The position numbers were made by a program, and so were the translations under genes. Positions 42,722-53,425 of a DNA stretch of 64,000 bases are shown here, piece by piece. Positions within the stretch are counted from its first letter, which is position 1; each line of letters opens with the position of its first letter. Source of the stretch: Aradus depressus. Lineage: Eukaryota; Arthropoda; Insecta; Hemiptera; Aradidae. The notes under the pieces are model-generated. The model ran no database searches and had not been told where the DNA came from. It saw nothing but the letters and a program-made list of their open reading frames with translations. The stretch covers positions 52,097,213 through 52,161,212 of the forward strand of contig OY759215.1 of NCBI GenBank assembly GCA_963662175.1, read 5' to 3'.

Positions 42722-44220
42722 AGACCTCGTCAGTATGACGTAAGGATAACCTGACAAAAGTCTCTCTGTATCTGAAGGTTACTTTACTTTCCTTGTGTTC
42801 ACCAAGTGGTGTGTTTATTAATCTTTTTTTCTTTTTCATTTTTATTTATTTAATTATTTTTTAAATAATATGAGTTCATTTATAACAAACTTCAAAATTA
42901 TGGAGTTTTTTAAGGAGTTGAAGATCCTACAGAAAGGAGAAAATAGTTGCAACTCCAACCATGTGAAGAAGATAGACATTAATTAAAAGACCTAATTGTT
43001 CATCCCGTAGAAAGGGAAGTGGAACGGGAAAGAAACTTCACTATTTTAGAACAGTTTTATAAAAACCACTCAATAAATTATATTTTACAAAATAGTTAAA
43101 CAGCTAAACATTGAATTTGTAATATATTGTACATATATAAATAGTTAGAAAATAAGTACCTACCTACCTAAATAATATAAATAAAACGTTTCCTTCACTA
43201 CTATAATTATTATACTAGTTTTTTTTATATACCTAGCTTGACGTTGACATGTTTTATTGTAGGTACCTATCAATATAGTTCATCTATTCAAACTAGTCTT
43301 CTACACTTGGGCAATAAAACTCTTCGACTTCCTTAATCAAAGGATATTGAAAATTTGTCAGATAACAACAAATGTGCCAAATTTTATTGGAATAAAGGAA
43401 TAGGCTTGACGGTATTAAATCTAAAATATCGTACTCTTTAATTCTTTTAATAGCACGTTCCACATGAATTCTGGCACGGGCAAACATCATTGTTTTATAA
43501 ACCTGACTAGGGGTAAATTGGGGTGTTGTTAGAAAGGGAGGGATATTTATGAACACCCCACTGGGGAGAAATCAGCTATAGGGAATCCCTTATCGGCTAA
43601 AATCAAGTCTCCCGCATTCATTTTCTCTATAATTTTTAATATAAAATTGTTATTTGTGGGTGTCTTATCAGCACGTCTGTAATTAAAAATGTATATTATG
43701 AATAACAACACTACAGTGTTAATGTAGGTACATACAAATTCACTTGTAATACCTACATACCCTACTCTAATTCGTTCGTAGAATGTTATTTTTATCTATT
43801 TACATACCTAGGTAGGTATCAATTGACAAATTATGGATTATATCCATAATATTAGGTATTTACTATATAAATAATAAAATGCTCCACATGATATTTTTCT
43901 CGGTTGTAAGTAAAATTATGAAATTGTATGGTAGCAAATCTTTTTTGAATTGAATAATTCAATCAAACAATGTGTTTTCCTTACCTTACAAGTAGATAAG
44001 TACAACTTGTAAGGTAAGAAAAAAACTGCAATAATGAATATCATTATCATGGCTGCATTGTGGTGCAAAGCAAACAACCATTTTTAACAATTTTTTACTA
44101 TTAAATTATTTAAATTTCTAATAAAAGACAAATCAAAACACAAAATAACAAAGGCAAAATAACCTTCAGATACGACAACCTTTACGGAAGGTAATCATGA
44201 CGTCACGACTGACGCAGTCT
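42722..44220 (-). mobile_element. decayed PIF/Harbinger transposon
   Basis: The left end (42722-42782: AGACCTCGTCAGTATGACG ... TATCTGAAGGTTA) and right end (44160-44220, complement: AGACTGCGTCAGTCGTGACG ... TATCTGAAGGTTA) form ~60-bp imperfect inverted repeats. Between them is a transposase remnant. The total of 1.5 kb is too short for a working element. A hairpin with 14-bp arms CTTACCTTACAAGT / ACTTGTAAGGTAAG lies at about 43981-44019. Confidence 0.8.
43293..43682 (-). pseudogene. DDE transposase C-terminus of PIF/Harbinger type
   Basis: The last 87 codons (43556-43293) read VFINIPPFLTTPQF, then ARARIHVERAIKRIKEYDIL, where the Glu of HVERAI is the third catalytic acid of the DDE triad in this family, then LTNFQYPLIKE. 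Upstream, in another frame, GDLILADKGFPIADF holds the second catalytic Asp. One base is missing between ...IADF and the PSGVFINIPP part, so the gene is frameshifted. The N-terminal half, with the first catalytic Asp, is not present. Inactive. Confidence 0.85.
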
Positions 44221-44814
44221 GTTGGAGCAGAATAGCCACTGCTACCTACAGAAATATTGATTAAGATTTAGTCAGCAAGAGAGGATTTATCCTGAGTTGC
44301 CGTCCTTAATTGAATTTTGCTTTAAACTTCATTTACATTATTATTTTGTGTTGTTTTTATTTTTTGTTAATTATTCCCTGGGAGAATTGTTTATATAATA
44401 TTTAAAGTAATAGAAGATGCATTTATTTTATTATTATTTCTGTGAACACATTTTATGGAATACATATATTGCAGAAACTGTTTTTTTTGGCAAACTACCG
44501 TTTATCTGCAAAATATAATGTCTGATTACAATATAGGAATAAGTGCACTACTCCCCCCAGTTTGTTTAAAAAGTTCAAATTAAAAAAATATATAATAATA
44601 AACTATTTATTCGAGGTATAGAAAAGTATCTATTATTTTTCTTCAAGCCTATATATTATTTAGCATGACAGATTGATTGCCATTTTTATATTGAATGTCA
44701 TGACATGTTATTTAAAGCATTGATTTACTATCATATGATCTATTATGACATATTTATTTATATATATATTTTTTTTTATAAGGTTATACTGAGAACAAAT
44801 TACATCTATATACA
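44221..44814. other. AT-rich sequence upstream of the SDF2 ORF
   Basis: Strongly AT-rich with T runs. It should contain the SDF2 promoter or an intron. TTTTTTTTATAAG at about 44769-44782 could be a splice acceptor for a 5' UTR exon ahead of the ATG at 44815. Confidence 0.5.
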
Positions 44815-45465
44815 ATGATTACGATACTGAATTTGTTAATGTTAGTCAGTTATTTTAAAGTGTACCTCAGTGAGAATGTGGGGCCACCAATGATCACATG
44901 TGGAAGTGTCATCAAACTGATGAACATGGACTACAAGGTCCGGCTTCACTCGCTCAAAGTGAAGTACAACGTAGGGAGTCAGCAGCAGTCAGTGACTGGG
45001 CTTGGAGAGCGGGACGATGTGGATAGTTACTGGATCGTGAAGGGACCCAACAGAGGATTGTGTGAACGAGGCAAGCCCATCAAATGTGGAGATACGATAC
45101 GACTTGAGCATCTGACCACTGCCAAGAACCTCCACTCGCATCGGTTCAAGTCGCCATTGTCTGGAAAGCAGGAGGTGTCAGCCTTCGGAGAGATGGGTCG
45201 AGGAGACCATGGAGACGACTGGAGTGTCTCCTGCTACAACGTCTACTGGACACGGGACCAGCCCGTCTATCTGCAGCATGTGAACACAGCCGCCTATTTG
45301 ACAGTGAGTGGCGAGGAGTACAATGAACCTATTCAGGGACATCTGGAGGTGGTGGCCAGTTCGGGGTACTTTGCAGCAGCCAAATGGCGGGCTGCTGAGG
45401 GCATCTACATCAACCCAGGCGTCAGCAGTGTCAAGCCAAGTGCCTGGTCTCATTCGGAACTTTGA
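44815..45465 (+). CDS. SDF2-like ER protein with MIR domains
   Basis: A 216-codon ORF matching stromal cell-derived factor 2 proteins along its whole length (about 211 residues in the family). Residues 1-19 (MITILNLLMLVSYFKVYLS) are a signal peptide. The first MIR repeat follows (MITCGSVIKLMN, YKVRLHS, QQSVTGLGERDDVDSYW), then the second (CGDTIRLEHLTTAKNLHSH, GKQEVSAFGEMG, DDWSVSC) and third (PVYLQHVNTAAYLTVSGEEY, WRAAEGIYI). The C-terminus SHSEL is a KDEL-like ER-retention signal. In other animals SDF2 works in the ER lumen with Hsp40 co-chaperones and in O-mannosylation quality control. Start: the ATG gives normal family length. However, bases before 44871 are AT-rich and CTCAG ends at 44870, so a spliced N-terminus from 37777 is possible. 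No introns are seen within the MIR part. Confidence 0.94.
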   Translation: MITILNLLMLVSYFKVYLSENVGPPMITCGSVIKLMNMDYKVRLHSLKVKYNVGSQQQSVTGLGERDDVDSYWIVKGPNRGLCERGKPIKCGDTIRLEHLTTAKNLHSHRFKSPLSGKQEVSAFGEMGRGDHGDDWSVSCYNVYWTRDQPVYLQHVNTAAYLTVSGEEYNEPIQGHLEVVASSGYFAAAKWRAAEGIYINPGVSSVKPSAWSHSEL

Positions 45466-45535
45466 CCCGTCACTCTAGCAACCACAACTAAGTGTTCAAG
45501 TGAAGCACTTACTTCAAATACTGTACAGTGTTCAT

Positions 45536-45541
45536 AATAAA
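45536..45541 (+). terminator. polyadenylation signal of SDF2
   Basis: AATAAA lies 70 bp after the stop codon, followed by a T-rich stretch. No genomic poly-A tract follows, which argues against SDF2 here being a recent retrocopy. Confidence 0.7.
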
Positions 45542-45939
45542 TCACAAACTGTGTTTTAATTATATTTTAACTTATGGGAGTAACTTATAAATACAGTGAA
45601 ACTTGTTAATAGCGGACATTTCTCTTGAATGAAATTTTATTATTAATTCCCCGGCGTTGTCCATTTGATTTTTTTGTATTTATTCATTCTATACTGCGAA
45701 CATTTCCCTCTTTTAGTAGTTTTTACAAAAAAGATATCTATATAACGAACAGCAGATCGATAAGGAAAGCCTTTCTCTAGGAACAGCTTTCCTATGAAAG
45801 TCTTGCTTCGTGTAAATGCTTCCTGGAATTCTTCGCAATAATTTACTTTAGATTTACCTTTCAATTAGTGTTTTTTTAATGAGGTTTTAAGCAAAGATTT
45901 TGTTATTATCTTGTATAATGTTGCTTTCATTCAAAAAAG
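45542..45939. other. unassigned sequence downstream of SDF2
   Basis: No repeat or gene recognised. The small minus-strand open frame at 45643-45864 has no domain. Confidence 0.5.
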
Positions 45940-46192
45940 AGGCCTGAGATTTGTTTATCTGGGAGAAGAAGAAACCTTCTGAGGGAACGTTAAGCGATGG
46001 TTTCAAGTATGTAGGATGTCAGGTACTCGTTAAAGACCCCTCCCTACCCTAGGTGAATAAACCAGAGTAGGCAAAATTGTCTCCCAAAGTAGATTTGGGC
46101 TAATGTTCATCAGACCGACGAAAGAGCGCTCTGGTAGTAGGCAATAAGACCTAGTAGTTAAAGTCCGAGCATGAGTCACAATAACTAGTTGA
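45940..46192 (+). mobile_element. SINE, 5'-truncated and diverged
   Basis: Starts in the TTTATCTGGGAG segment after the tRNA part, then AACGTTAAGCGATGGTTTCA, AGAGCGCTCTGGTAGTAGG and GCATGAGTCACAATAACTAG. Confidence 0.8.
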
Positions 46193-47384
46193 CCGCACTT
46201 ATTTTTTTCTTAGTACATTAAGGGATGTATTGTAATCGTGTAAAAATTCAAGATCGAGTTTTCAAAGGAATTTCACTTTTTTTAAGGCCCATTGAACATT
46301 ATTAAATAATGTCAAATTTTGACCATTTTTGCGATTATGTCTGACTGGGTCTGTGTGATTGGAGACTTCGTAAGCGGTCTTACTGAGAAAATCAACATTC
46401 AATGATGTGGACCACAACAACGGACATAAAGTGCCTTCATCTTTATCAAGAAGCTCAACTCTCTGAAACAGATAGAAAACATTGGAACTGTTTGAACGAC
46501 TAAACTCATTTCAAGTTCGCACCTCTGTTAGAATCGCTAGGTTGAGCCGAACTGCGGTTCTCAGGCACTGCAAATGAGCTTTCCATGTGGACCAACGCAG
46601 GCTCTAGAACCTCGCCATGTAATTTGTTTCTGACCTTTCCAATAGCACAGAGGATCGCATTCATGTGTGTATGGCAACTACGAGTTGATTAAAGCAAACA
46701 CTTTTATTTATTTATTTTTTTTTTTTTCAGTTACAAAAATAAATAAATTTGTTTATGTTATTTGCAGTAAACCCCGCATTGGACATCATAAACAGGGCGA
46801 CGAAACACCTCTAATCCAATTACTAATCGGTTCAAATCTGCTCTTACAGTATCCGATAATTGCGAGTCTTTCACAATAGGACCAATAACTGCTTTTTGTA
46901 TCACTGAGCAGAACTAGAAAGGAGATCTGAAAGTAACAAACGGATCTTCAAAAAAACATCATTTATAAGGAACTTTTGTAGATAGTTTACTTTCTTATAC
47001 CTGAAGTATGGGATTGGAACGTGAGCTCTCTACCTCAAAAACCACTGTAGCTATGAACTTGAAATTTGAAATGAAGTAGTCACATGAGCTAACATATACC
47101 TGATTAAATACATTTTATAAGAAAAATGATTGTTGGTAACTCTGTTTGCGAGATATATGCCAAAACCTGTCATAAAATGATGTTTTGAAACCCATTTTTT
47201 AGACGCTTGCTCGATTTACGCGAAAACGGATACCCTTATCGAAAAATTAGTTCTTAACAAACATGTTCCTAATTAAATTTCCAATCGCTTTTACAAGTAT
47301 ATAGTATGTATGTTTAAACTTCCCCTACATGAAAATGGCATTTACAACCCATTTCCGTTTTTAAGAAGTCATCGCTGAATCACC
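46193..47384. other. unassigned, including a shared repeat fragment
   Basis: At about 46225-46420 are diverged HT blocks (AAATTCAAGATCGAG, TTTCAAAGGAATTTCAC). The segment 46430-46670 has balanced composition, and a minus-strand frame there shows some cysteine-containing text, but no family is recognisable. The segment 46930-47290 recurs at 50690-50810 (CCAATTTACGCGAAAA, CTTATCGAAAAATT), so it is a dispersed repeat. Confidence 0.5.
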
Positions 47385-47720
47385 GGCAATGAACATCCCC
47401 AGAACGAATTAATCAATTAACTTTTCACTTCCAAAACCAGTCGACCGTTTGCGCTAATATTCAATATTTGACTTATACAGGTGCTGCTAAATCATATTAA
47501 ATGTTGTGTCGATACATTCATCGCAACGGCAGTTATTAGAGATTTTGAGTTAAGCCTCCACCAATCTCCCCCTTCCCTTTGGCCGATTTGGCTGAAAATC
47601 GATGTGTTGTCCTTATGGTGTTCTTGGATTTACATGGAAACTTTCTTGTCGATAGATTCAGTCTATCGGCAGATAACGAAGCTTTTAGATAGAGACAATA
47701 AGACCAAAGTTACAGCGCAC
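47385..47720 (+). repeat. HT repeat
   Basis: From AATGAACATCCCCAGAACG through CGACCGTTTGCGCTAATATT, TTTGGCCGATTTGGCTGAAA and TATCGGCAGATAACG. The terminal hairpin is lost. Confidence 0.8.
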
Positions 47721-48774
47721 CAAAGGATGTAAAATAAGTAATGTCTTTAAATTGTAAAGCAATAGCAACAAATTTTAAAAATGTTTTATTATTCGTAGTT
47801 TTTTTTTTAAAATAATTAAAAAAATAAATAAAATACCCCCCTCATATTCAATTCATACTGACATTACTGTGCATAAGAAAGTCATCATCGTCAGAACTAC
47901 GCTGCACAATGAAACAAAGAAAACTGCTGACATATTACTTTCATATACCCAGTTATACCGACCTAAACTCGTAGTTGACTTGTACTCATGCGCGCTACTC
48001 AGCCCCCTCTCCTTAGCGTTTCATGTTTGATTTGTTATGTCGAAAAGTTTCACTTAAAAAAAAAACTTTAATTAAATTTGTTTGCAGGATTTCGAGCTAG
48101 GATGGCAAGGTGTTCATTAATATTTCCGCCGCCATGCGTTACATAATGTATGTTCAGGGTCAGAAAATGTGTGAACCTTTTCATTTTTCAATATTTTCTT
48201 AATAATCTTTCTTCCGCAGATATTATACAATCTATTATACTTGGCAATTAACATCCGCCTTTTCTGAACGGTGAAGGATTCCGTTGTGAAACGGACAGTG
48301 CCATTTCACTTGGCTTGGGAAAATAAACCAAAAAGAGGAAAGAGTGTCTAAGGAAGATGATGAATGTGGGGGAGGAAGACGAGAGGAGAGGAAGGGAGAT
48401 TGGGCTGATCTAATGGTGTATCTCGCCTGGAGGCATGGGATGAGCTACGTCGAGCTAGGTGCCGTCATTACCATAGAGACGAGTTAGTCAGAAAGGTGAT
48501 TTAGAAAGGCAGACTATGGCATGCAGAACAGGACCAACACACACACACGTACATATATTCGCGGCGCAGGGGTCTCTTCCCACGCGCAACATCCGCCAAC
48601 CAACCCTAAGTCTATCCTCGAGTCTCTGACAGAATAATTGTTCCATTATCATAAACGAAGAAAGAAGATTTCAATACGACTATTTCTGATCGTGGCGATA
48701 CTGTTAAAGTATTCCTGACTAAATTAAATAAACCATGACTAAAATTATATTTATTTAGTAAGTTTTCGCTCTCC
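47721..48774. other. unassigned, with one GC-richer block at 48250-48640
   Basis: 48250-48640 is free of the common repeats, has higher G+C, a purine-rich stretch (GGGGGAGGAAGACGAGAGG) and a CA run. It could be a promoter or 5' UTR of an undetected gene, for example the upstream end of the cadherin transcript, but no coding exon is visible. The rest is AT-rich. Confidence 0.4.
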
Positions 48775-49300
48775 CTCTGAAACCAATTTAAATATTTGGT
48801 TGAAAATCAATATGTTTCTTACTCGGGGACTTCTTAATCATCACACTAAATTTCGTGTTAATACATTCGTAATATCGAAAATTTATACTGTTTCTAGTTG
48901 TGCTCTCTCCTCTAAAAAGTTTTTTTTGAAAAATATTTATCTTAATTGTTATTAAATTGAAAAATGTGTCTACTTATTATAAACGTATCATGTATTAATT
49001 CTGTTTATATACTCATATATTTTTAAGTATTTATTTGTTCAGTTTTTATTAATTTCATTTTACTTTTTTTAATAGTTTTGTTATTACTACTTATCATAGG
49101 TGTGTTAGACTCAAATAGTTATAAATTTAATGTATAAATTATTTTGACGTATCCTATTACCATATATTGGTTTAACGGAAATAAATGTATTATTATTACT
49201 ATAATGCCCCACTTCCCTTTGGCCGATTTGGCTGAAAAATGATAAGAATCGTCCCTTATGGGTTTTAGATTTTCATATAAAATTTTGTGTCGATAGATAC
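48775..49300 (+). repeat. HT repeat interrupted by AT-rich insert
   Basis: The left piece (48775-48905) reads GTTGAAAATCAATATGTTTC and the right piece (49195-49300) reads CTTTGGCCGATTTGGCTG and ATTTTGTGTCGATAGATAC. The 290-bp insert ends in AATAAATGTATTATTATTAC and looks like a LINE 3' tail. Confidence 0.6.
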
Positions 49301-49386
49301 ATTTATTACTATAATGCCTACACGAGTAAAAACAATACTCATGGAGCAAATCCGAATTGGAAAATACGCTAATAAACTATAATCAA

Positions 49387-49694
49387 TTTCAATGTAGAAA
49401 GAAATCGAGGTTCTGTCGTGTAAAAGAAAATGCAAAATTTGGCCAACGTTTCGAAAACTATTTATTTTCTTCTTCAGGGTCTTATAATGACTTGAGTGGA
49501 TGTGTGTGGTGACGGTGTTGTGAGTTTGTGTCCAGTGTAGTGAGTGCTGTACACAAGCTCATAAGACCGTCACCACACACATCATCTCAAGTCATTATAA
49601 GTCTCTGAAAAGAAAATAAATAGTTTTCGAAACGTTGATCAAATTTTGCGATTTCTTTTACACGACAGAACCTCGATTTCCTTCTACATTGAAA
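49387..49694. mobile_element. 308-bp foldback element
   Basis: The left arm starts TTTCAATGTAGAAAG, then AAATCGAGGTTCTGTCGTG and AAACGTTGGCC-type text read inverted. The right arm is the reverse complement, ending CTTCTACATTGAAA. Arms are about 130 bp, and most of the element folds on itself. On the minus strand of the left arm, CTGAAGA, A, GAAAA...TTTTC, GAAA, ACGT repeats the hammerhead-like order. Confidence 0.82.
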
Positions 49695-49879
49695 AGATAC
49701 TGACGACTCTATTTAATCATTATAATCAATTTCTTTCAAATATGCAGTTTGTGTTAATTATTGCCATGGGATCTAAATCACATATGTATCAATTTCCAAG
49801 TTAAACAAGGTGCTTCAGACGTGTCAGAAAATCTAGGATTTATGTAGGATAGACTCAGATTAGATACAAGAATTATGTC

Positions 49880-50095
49880 CATTTTGATTTAGAGATGAGT
49901 TGAGTGGCCAGGAAAGTCATAAGAGAGAACGACGAAGCTAAAACTCACCGCAACCACAAAGTACTCCCATATAATTACTGATGACTTAGCAATACTTGGA
50001 ATGAAGCCCTCACAGAAGTTCCAGACATCATCTGAAAGCCTAAGGCGCCTGCCACACATCTAGGCATTGTCAGTCAGACAAGCATATGTGATGGT
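49880..50095 (+). pseudogene. fragment of an unknown element, copy of 59179-59400
   Basis: CATAAGAGAGAACGACGAAG, TTAGCAATACTTGGAATGAA and CAGACAAGCATATGTG match 59179-59400 in inverse direction. In the other copy one frame is open for 68 codons. No family recognised. Confidence 0.5.
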
Positions 50096-50279
50096 AAATA
50101 AGTTTAATGGGTTTTCTCTTAGAGCTATATCTGGATTCGTATTTCCTCCACGTCTGGCAACGGTCCAAATTTCGATTTTTGACGAAATCGGACGAAAATT
50201 GAGACCCATTTATTCGTACTTTTTACATGATACATATTATATTTAAGCTATTATATTTGATCTATATTAAATACGTTTT

Positions 50280-50625
50280 GAGGGCGCCGGTAGCTCAGTG
50301 GTATGCGTGCTTGACTTCTGAGCTCAAGAACGTGGGTTCGTAACCCGAGCGAGGCCTTTAGTTTATTTTATCTGGGAGGTAAAATAAACTTAAGCACGCC
50401 GTCCTTCGGATGGGACGTTAAGCGATGGTCCCGAGCCTGTACGATGTCAGGTACTCGTTAAAGATTCCTACCCTAGGTGAATAAAAATTTAGGGTAGGCA
50501 AAATTTAGGATTCCCACAGTAGAGTCGGGCTCATGTCCACCAGAGTGACGAAAGAGCGCTCTGGTAGTAGGCGATATGACCTCGTAGTTAAAGCCCGGGC
50601 ATGTGTCACAAAACCTAACCTAACC
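50280..50625 (+). mobile_element. tRNA-derived SINE, complete, perfect target duplication
   Basis: This is the best copy in the window. It starts GAGGGCGCCGGTAGCTCAG, with box A TAGCTCAGTGGTATGC and box B GGTTCGTAACCC. The body is about 345 bp, with the internal pairs GTCCTTCGGATGGGAC, TTTAGGGTAGGC and GAGCGCTCTGG. It ends ACAAAACCTAACCTAACC. TAAATACGTTTT flanks it exactly at 50268-50279 and 50626-50637. The tail spells the insect telomere pentamer (complement TTAGG). Confidence 0.95.
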
Positions 50626-50637
50626 TAAATACGTTTT

Positions 50638-51439
50638 TTTCTTGTAGATACCCGGCCTGCGAGTACATTCCAAAAACCATCCTGAAATGCCGTTTTAATA
50701 CTAATTTTTTTTTTACGTTCGCCCAATTTACGCGAAAATGGTTAGTCCTATCGAAAAATTTGTTCTTATCAACCATGTTTGTTATTATATTTTCAATCGC
50801 TTAAGTGTCCTCAAGATGGGACCAAAGTTATAATTTCTGTAGCACATCGCGTCCCACAGGCTAGCAATCCTAATCCTGGAGATATCGAACCTGGATATTC
50901 ATCTAAATTTTAACCCAAATTTTGGTTTCACACTCACAAACCACAAAATCAGAACGAATTTCCTGGAAGATAGGCAATTCTCATAAAAATTGCCCCCCCC
51001 CCCCCCCCCCCCCCCTCCCCGAGCGAAATCCTAGATCCGCGCTTGATCTAATATAACAATTCATCATTAGACAACTAAAAATTAAGGTTATGAATGTTAT
51101 TTTCTTTTAGCTCTACGGTATGAAGGTTAGAAAAATTTATGTAAGAGACTAGTTTTGAACAAGTTGCTTTATCAGACGTGATCAAGGGAGCCCGCCCTCA
51201 GTCAAACGAGCGGTAAACTGGGTCAAATCGTGACTTGTCCCCCCCCCCACCCAACTCAAATTTGACATCATTTAATTGTCTTGTTACAAACCCTACTCTC
51301 CCTATCGGTCCATTAACATATCCATTAGGTATCAAGGTCTTACATGTTTTTCATACTTCTAAACATTGTAAATGTATATTGCTTCATACTTATTGTTTCA
51401 TACGTCGATGACTAATCTACATTAGTACGACTTTTTTTT
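50638..51439. other. unassigned, with C-tract
   Basis: A run of about 24 C lies at 50993-51016, followed by GAGCGAAATCCTAGATCCGC, similar to the C-tract context at 21070. At 50690-50810 is the dispersed repeat shared with 46930-47290. No gene. Confidence 0.5.
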
Positions 51440-51800
51440 TTTGAGTCGATTTTGCCTCCTGTAATCGCTCTTCCCTTCGGTCAATTACGGAAAATTAATC
51501 GGTGTCATCCTTATGGGTTTTTGAATTTGAATATAAATATTCGATACTTTCTGTATATCGGTAGTTATTATAGTTTTTGTGTCAATACCCCCCTTCCCTT
51601 TGACCGACTTGGCTGGAAATTAATTGGTTTCATCCTCATAGGATTCTGGATAAACATAATTTCGTGTAGATACATTTTATTCATAGAAACCCACACACAC
51701 ATAGATAGACTAATAATTTTTTTTTTCATTTTTGGATTCAGAGCGTCGGAAAATATGAAATTCTGGTGAAAACTAAACAATGAATTTCAGATCGAGTACA
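51440..51800 (+). repeat. HT repeat
   Basis: Blocks TTGAGTCGATTTTGCCTCC, CTTCGGTCAATTACGG and GACTTGGCTGGAAATTAATT, then CAGAGCGTCGGAAAATATG and AATTTCAGATCGAGTACATA. It ends where the GTAACGC repeat begins. Confidence 0.75.
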
Positions 51801-52505
51801 TAACTATTACGTAACGCAATTTGGGGGGGAGGGGGGGGGGGGGGTCTTGTAAAACGTTACGATGCGTTACAGGGGCGGGAGGGGGGAAACTAGGGAATTA
51901 AAATCTCCCAAGTTGGCAACCCTTTTCGTTAGGTTTCCGTTTCTAATTGCATTGCCAAAGGTTAAAATAAATATGTTATTTTATTTTAAGAGTTTATTAG
52001 TAAAAAAAAGCTAAAATAGGAGAGTGCATGAGAAGAACAATGGTGGATGAAGCCAAAAATGTATGTAATGACAGGGCCAAGTCAGGAAAACGGCGTAATT
52101 AAGATTAGTAGTAAAAGTTTATTAAGACAAATTTGAGCCCATTTTAACATATTTTAAACTTAAGCAAATGTTTATTACGTTATGTGTGATTGTTTATTAA
52201 ATAACAATATGAATAAATAAAATAAACAACAAACGCATGTATTTGCGAGTTAGAAATCTCTTGTTTTATTTATTATTACCGCAAACGCGATTAAAACAAT
52301 AAAAAAGATATTTTAGCGACTTTTCGGTATTTTGTGCAACACAATTGTGACTTTTAGGTAAAAATGGTCATTTGGGTGTTGCGTAACGTTTAGGGAGGGG
52401 GAGGGGGGGGGGGGGTACAGAAAAACGTTACGGCGCGTTACATGGGGGGGAGGGAGGGTCAAAAATCTTCAAAAATTGCGTTACGTAATACTTGAACGCC
52501 CCCTA
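51800..52505. repeat. two GTTACGTAAC/G-tract repeats around an AT-rich core
   Basis: The left unit (51800-51890) has ATTACGTAACGCAATTTGG and AACGTTACGATGCGTTACAG with long G runs. The right unit (52380-52505) has TTGCGTAACGTTTAGG, AACGTTACGGCGCGTTACAT and TTGCGTTACGTAATACTTGA. Together they form an imperfect inverted arrangement and may be one 700-bp element. Confidence 0.6.
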
Positions 52506-52690
52506 AGGACGACACCTACTGATTTTCAGCCAAATTGACCAAAAGGAAGGAGGAGATTAAAGAAGAGATTTAACCAAAAACCCCAATAATTGCAGAAGTA
52601 AATATTGTATGTGCACGATATTGTATATGTAATTTCAAAAGCCCATAGGGACGACATCTATTGATTTTCAACCTAATCGGTAAATTGGGT
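52506..52690 (-). repeat. HT repeat fragment, inverse
   Basis: AAGGACGACACCTACTGATT, CAGCCAAATTGACCAAAAGG and GGGACGACATCTATTGATT are two internal units of the HT repeat. Confidence 0.7.
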
Positions 52691-52698
52691 TTATAGAA

Positions 52699-52950
52699 AG
52701 CCGAGGGAGCCATTAGCTCATAGGTAGCGTGCTTGCCTACCGAGCTCAACAAGATTATGGATTCGAGAAAAACATGAGCACGCCGTTCTTCGGATGACAT
52801 GTTAAAGGATGTTCCCGAGCCTGTACAACAAAAAGAAAGTAAAGACTCCCATCTTTAGTGAAAAGCTGGGTAGGCAAAACTAACACAGTACAATCGGACT
52901 CGTCGTACTCGTAATTAGTAGTTCGGGCATGATTCCCATTAACTAACTAT
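52699..52950 (+). mobile_element. SINE, diverged
   Basis: GGAGCCATTAGCTCATAGGT and AGCGTGCTTGCCTACCGAGC form the tRNA-like head, then GCACGCCGTTCTTCGGATGA, AAAGACTCCCATC and GGCATGATTCCC. The middle is shortened and box B is damaged. Confidence 0.75.
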
Positions 52951-53425
52951 AACTTCCACAGTATTTCGTATAATTGGGGAAGTGAAAAAGTTATGGAAGA
53001 GTTGAGAGAGTAGGTAACTGTGGAGAGAGGTGAGGTTGTTGCATATCTGAGTGTTGGAAGTTGTTGCAAACATGGAAGGCGGAGTTGATTTATGCAGTTC
53101 CCGAGGCTAGCCGTCACCTTGCCAACACTATCATTAAACTGTTATGTTTACTTTTATTTACTGCACTACTGCATCGATCCTATCTGAACTGCAGTGACCA
53201 CCAACTGCAACCACTCTATTCACCATCAAATTGCAGTACATTTCAATCTATCTGGTAATAACCTATTCAACGTAAGATTTAATTTTTTTTTACTTCCTCA
53301 GGCTATAAGTAATATTGGGGAAGTAAATTATGTATTTATATAATCGGTCAGAAATTCGATGTTATATTTTCACCGGAATTTCAATTACATAACTTCCCCT
53401 ATACTTTGTATAGCTGGGCAGTAAA
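52951..53425 (+). repeat. HT terminal pieces around an unassigned segment
   Basis: Hairpin-type ends lie at 52955-52990 (AGTATTTCGTATAATTGGGG) and, as an inverse and a direct copy facing each other, at 53290-53345 and 53385-53420. Between 53000 and 53285 the sequence has balanced composition; a 65-codon plus-strand frame there has no known domain. Confidence 0.5.

Noticed and set aside
45178..45453. 91-codon minus-strand frame within SDF2
   Set aside because: Antisense shadow of the MIR-domain coding sequence.
46495..46670. Cysteine-containing minus-strand frame that could be a small secreted domain
   Set aside because: It is short, has stops on both sides, no splice sites or start, and no recognised pattern.
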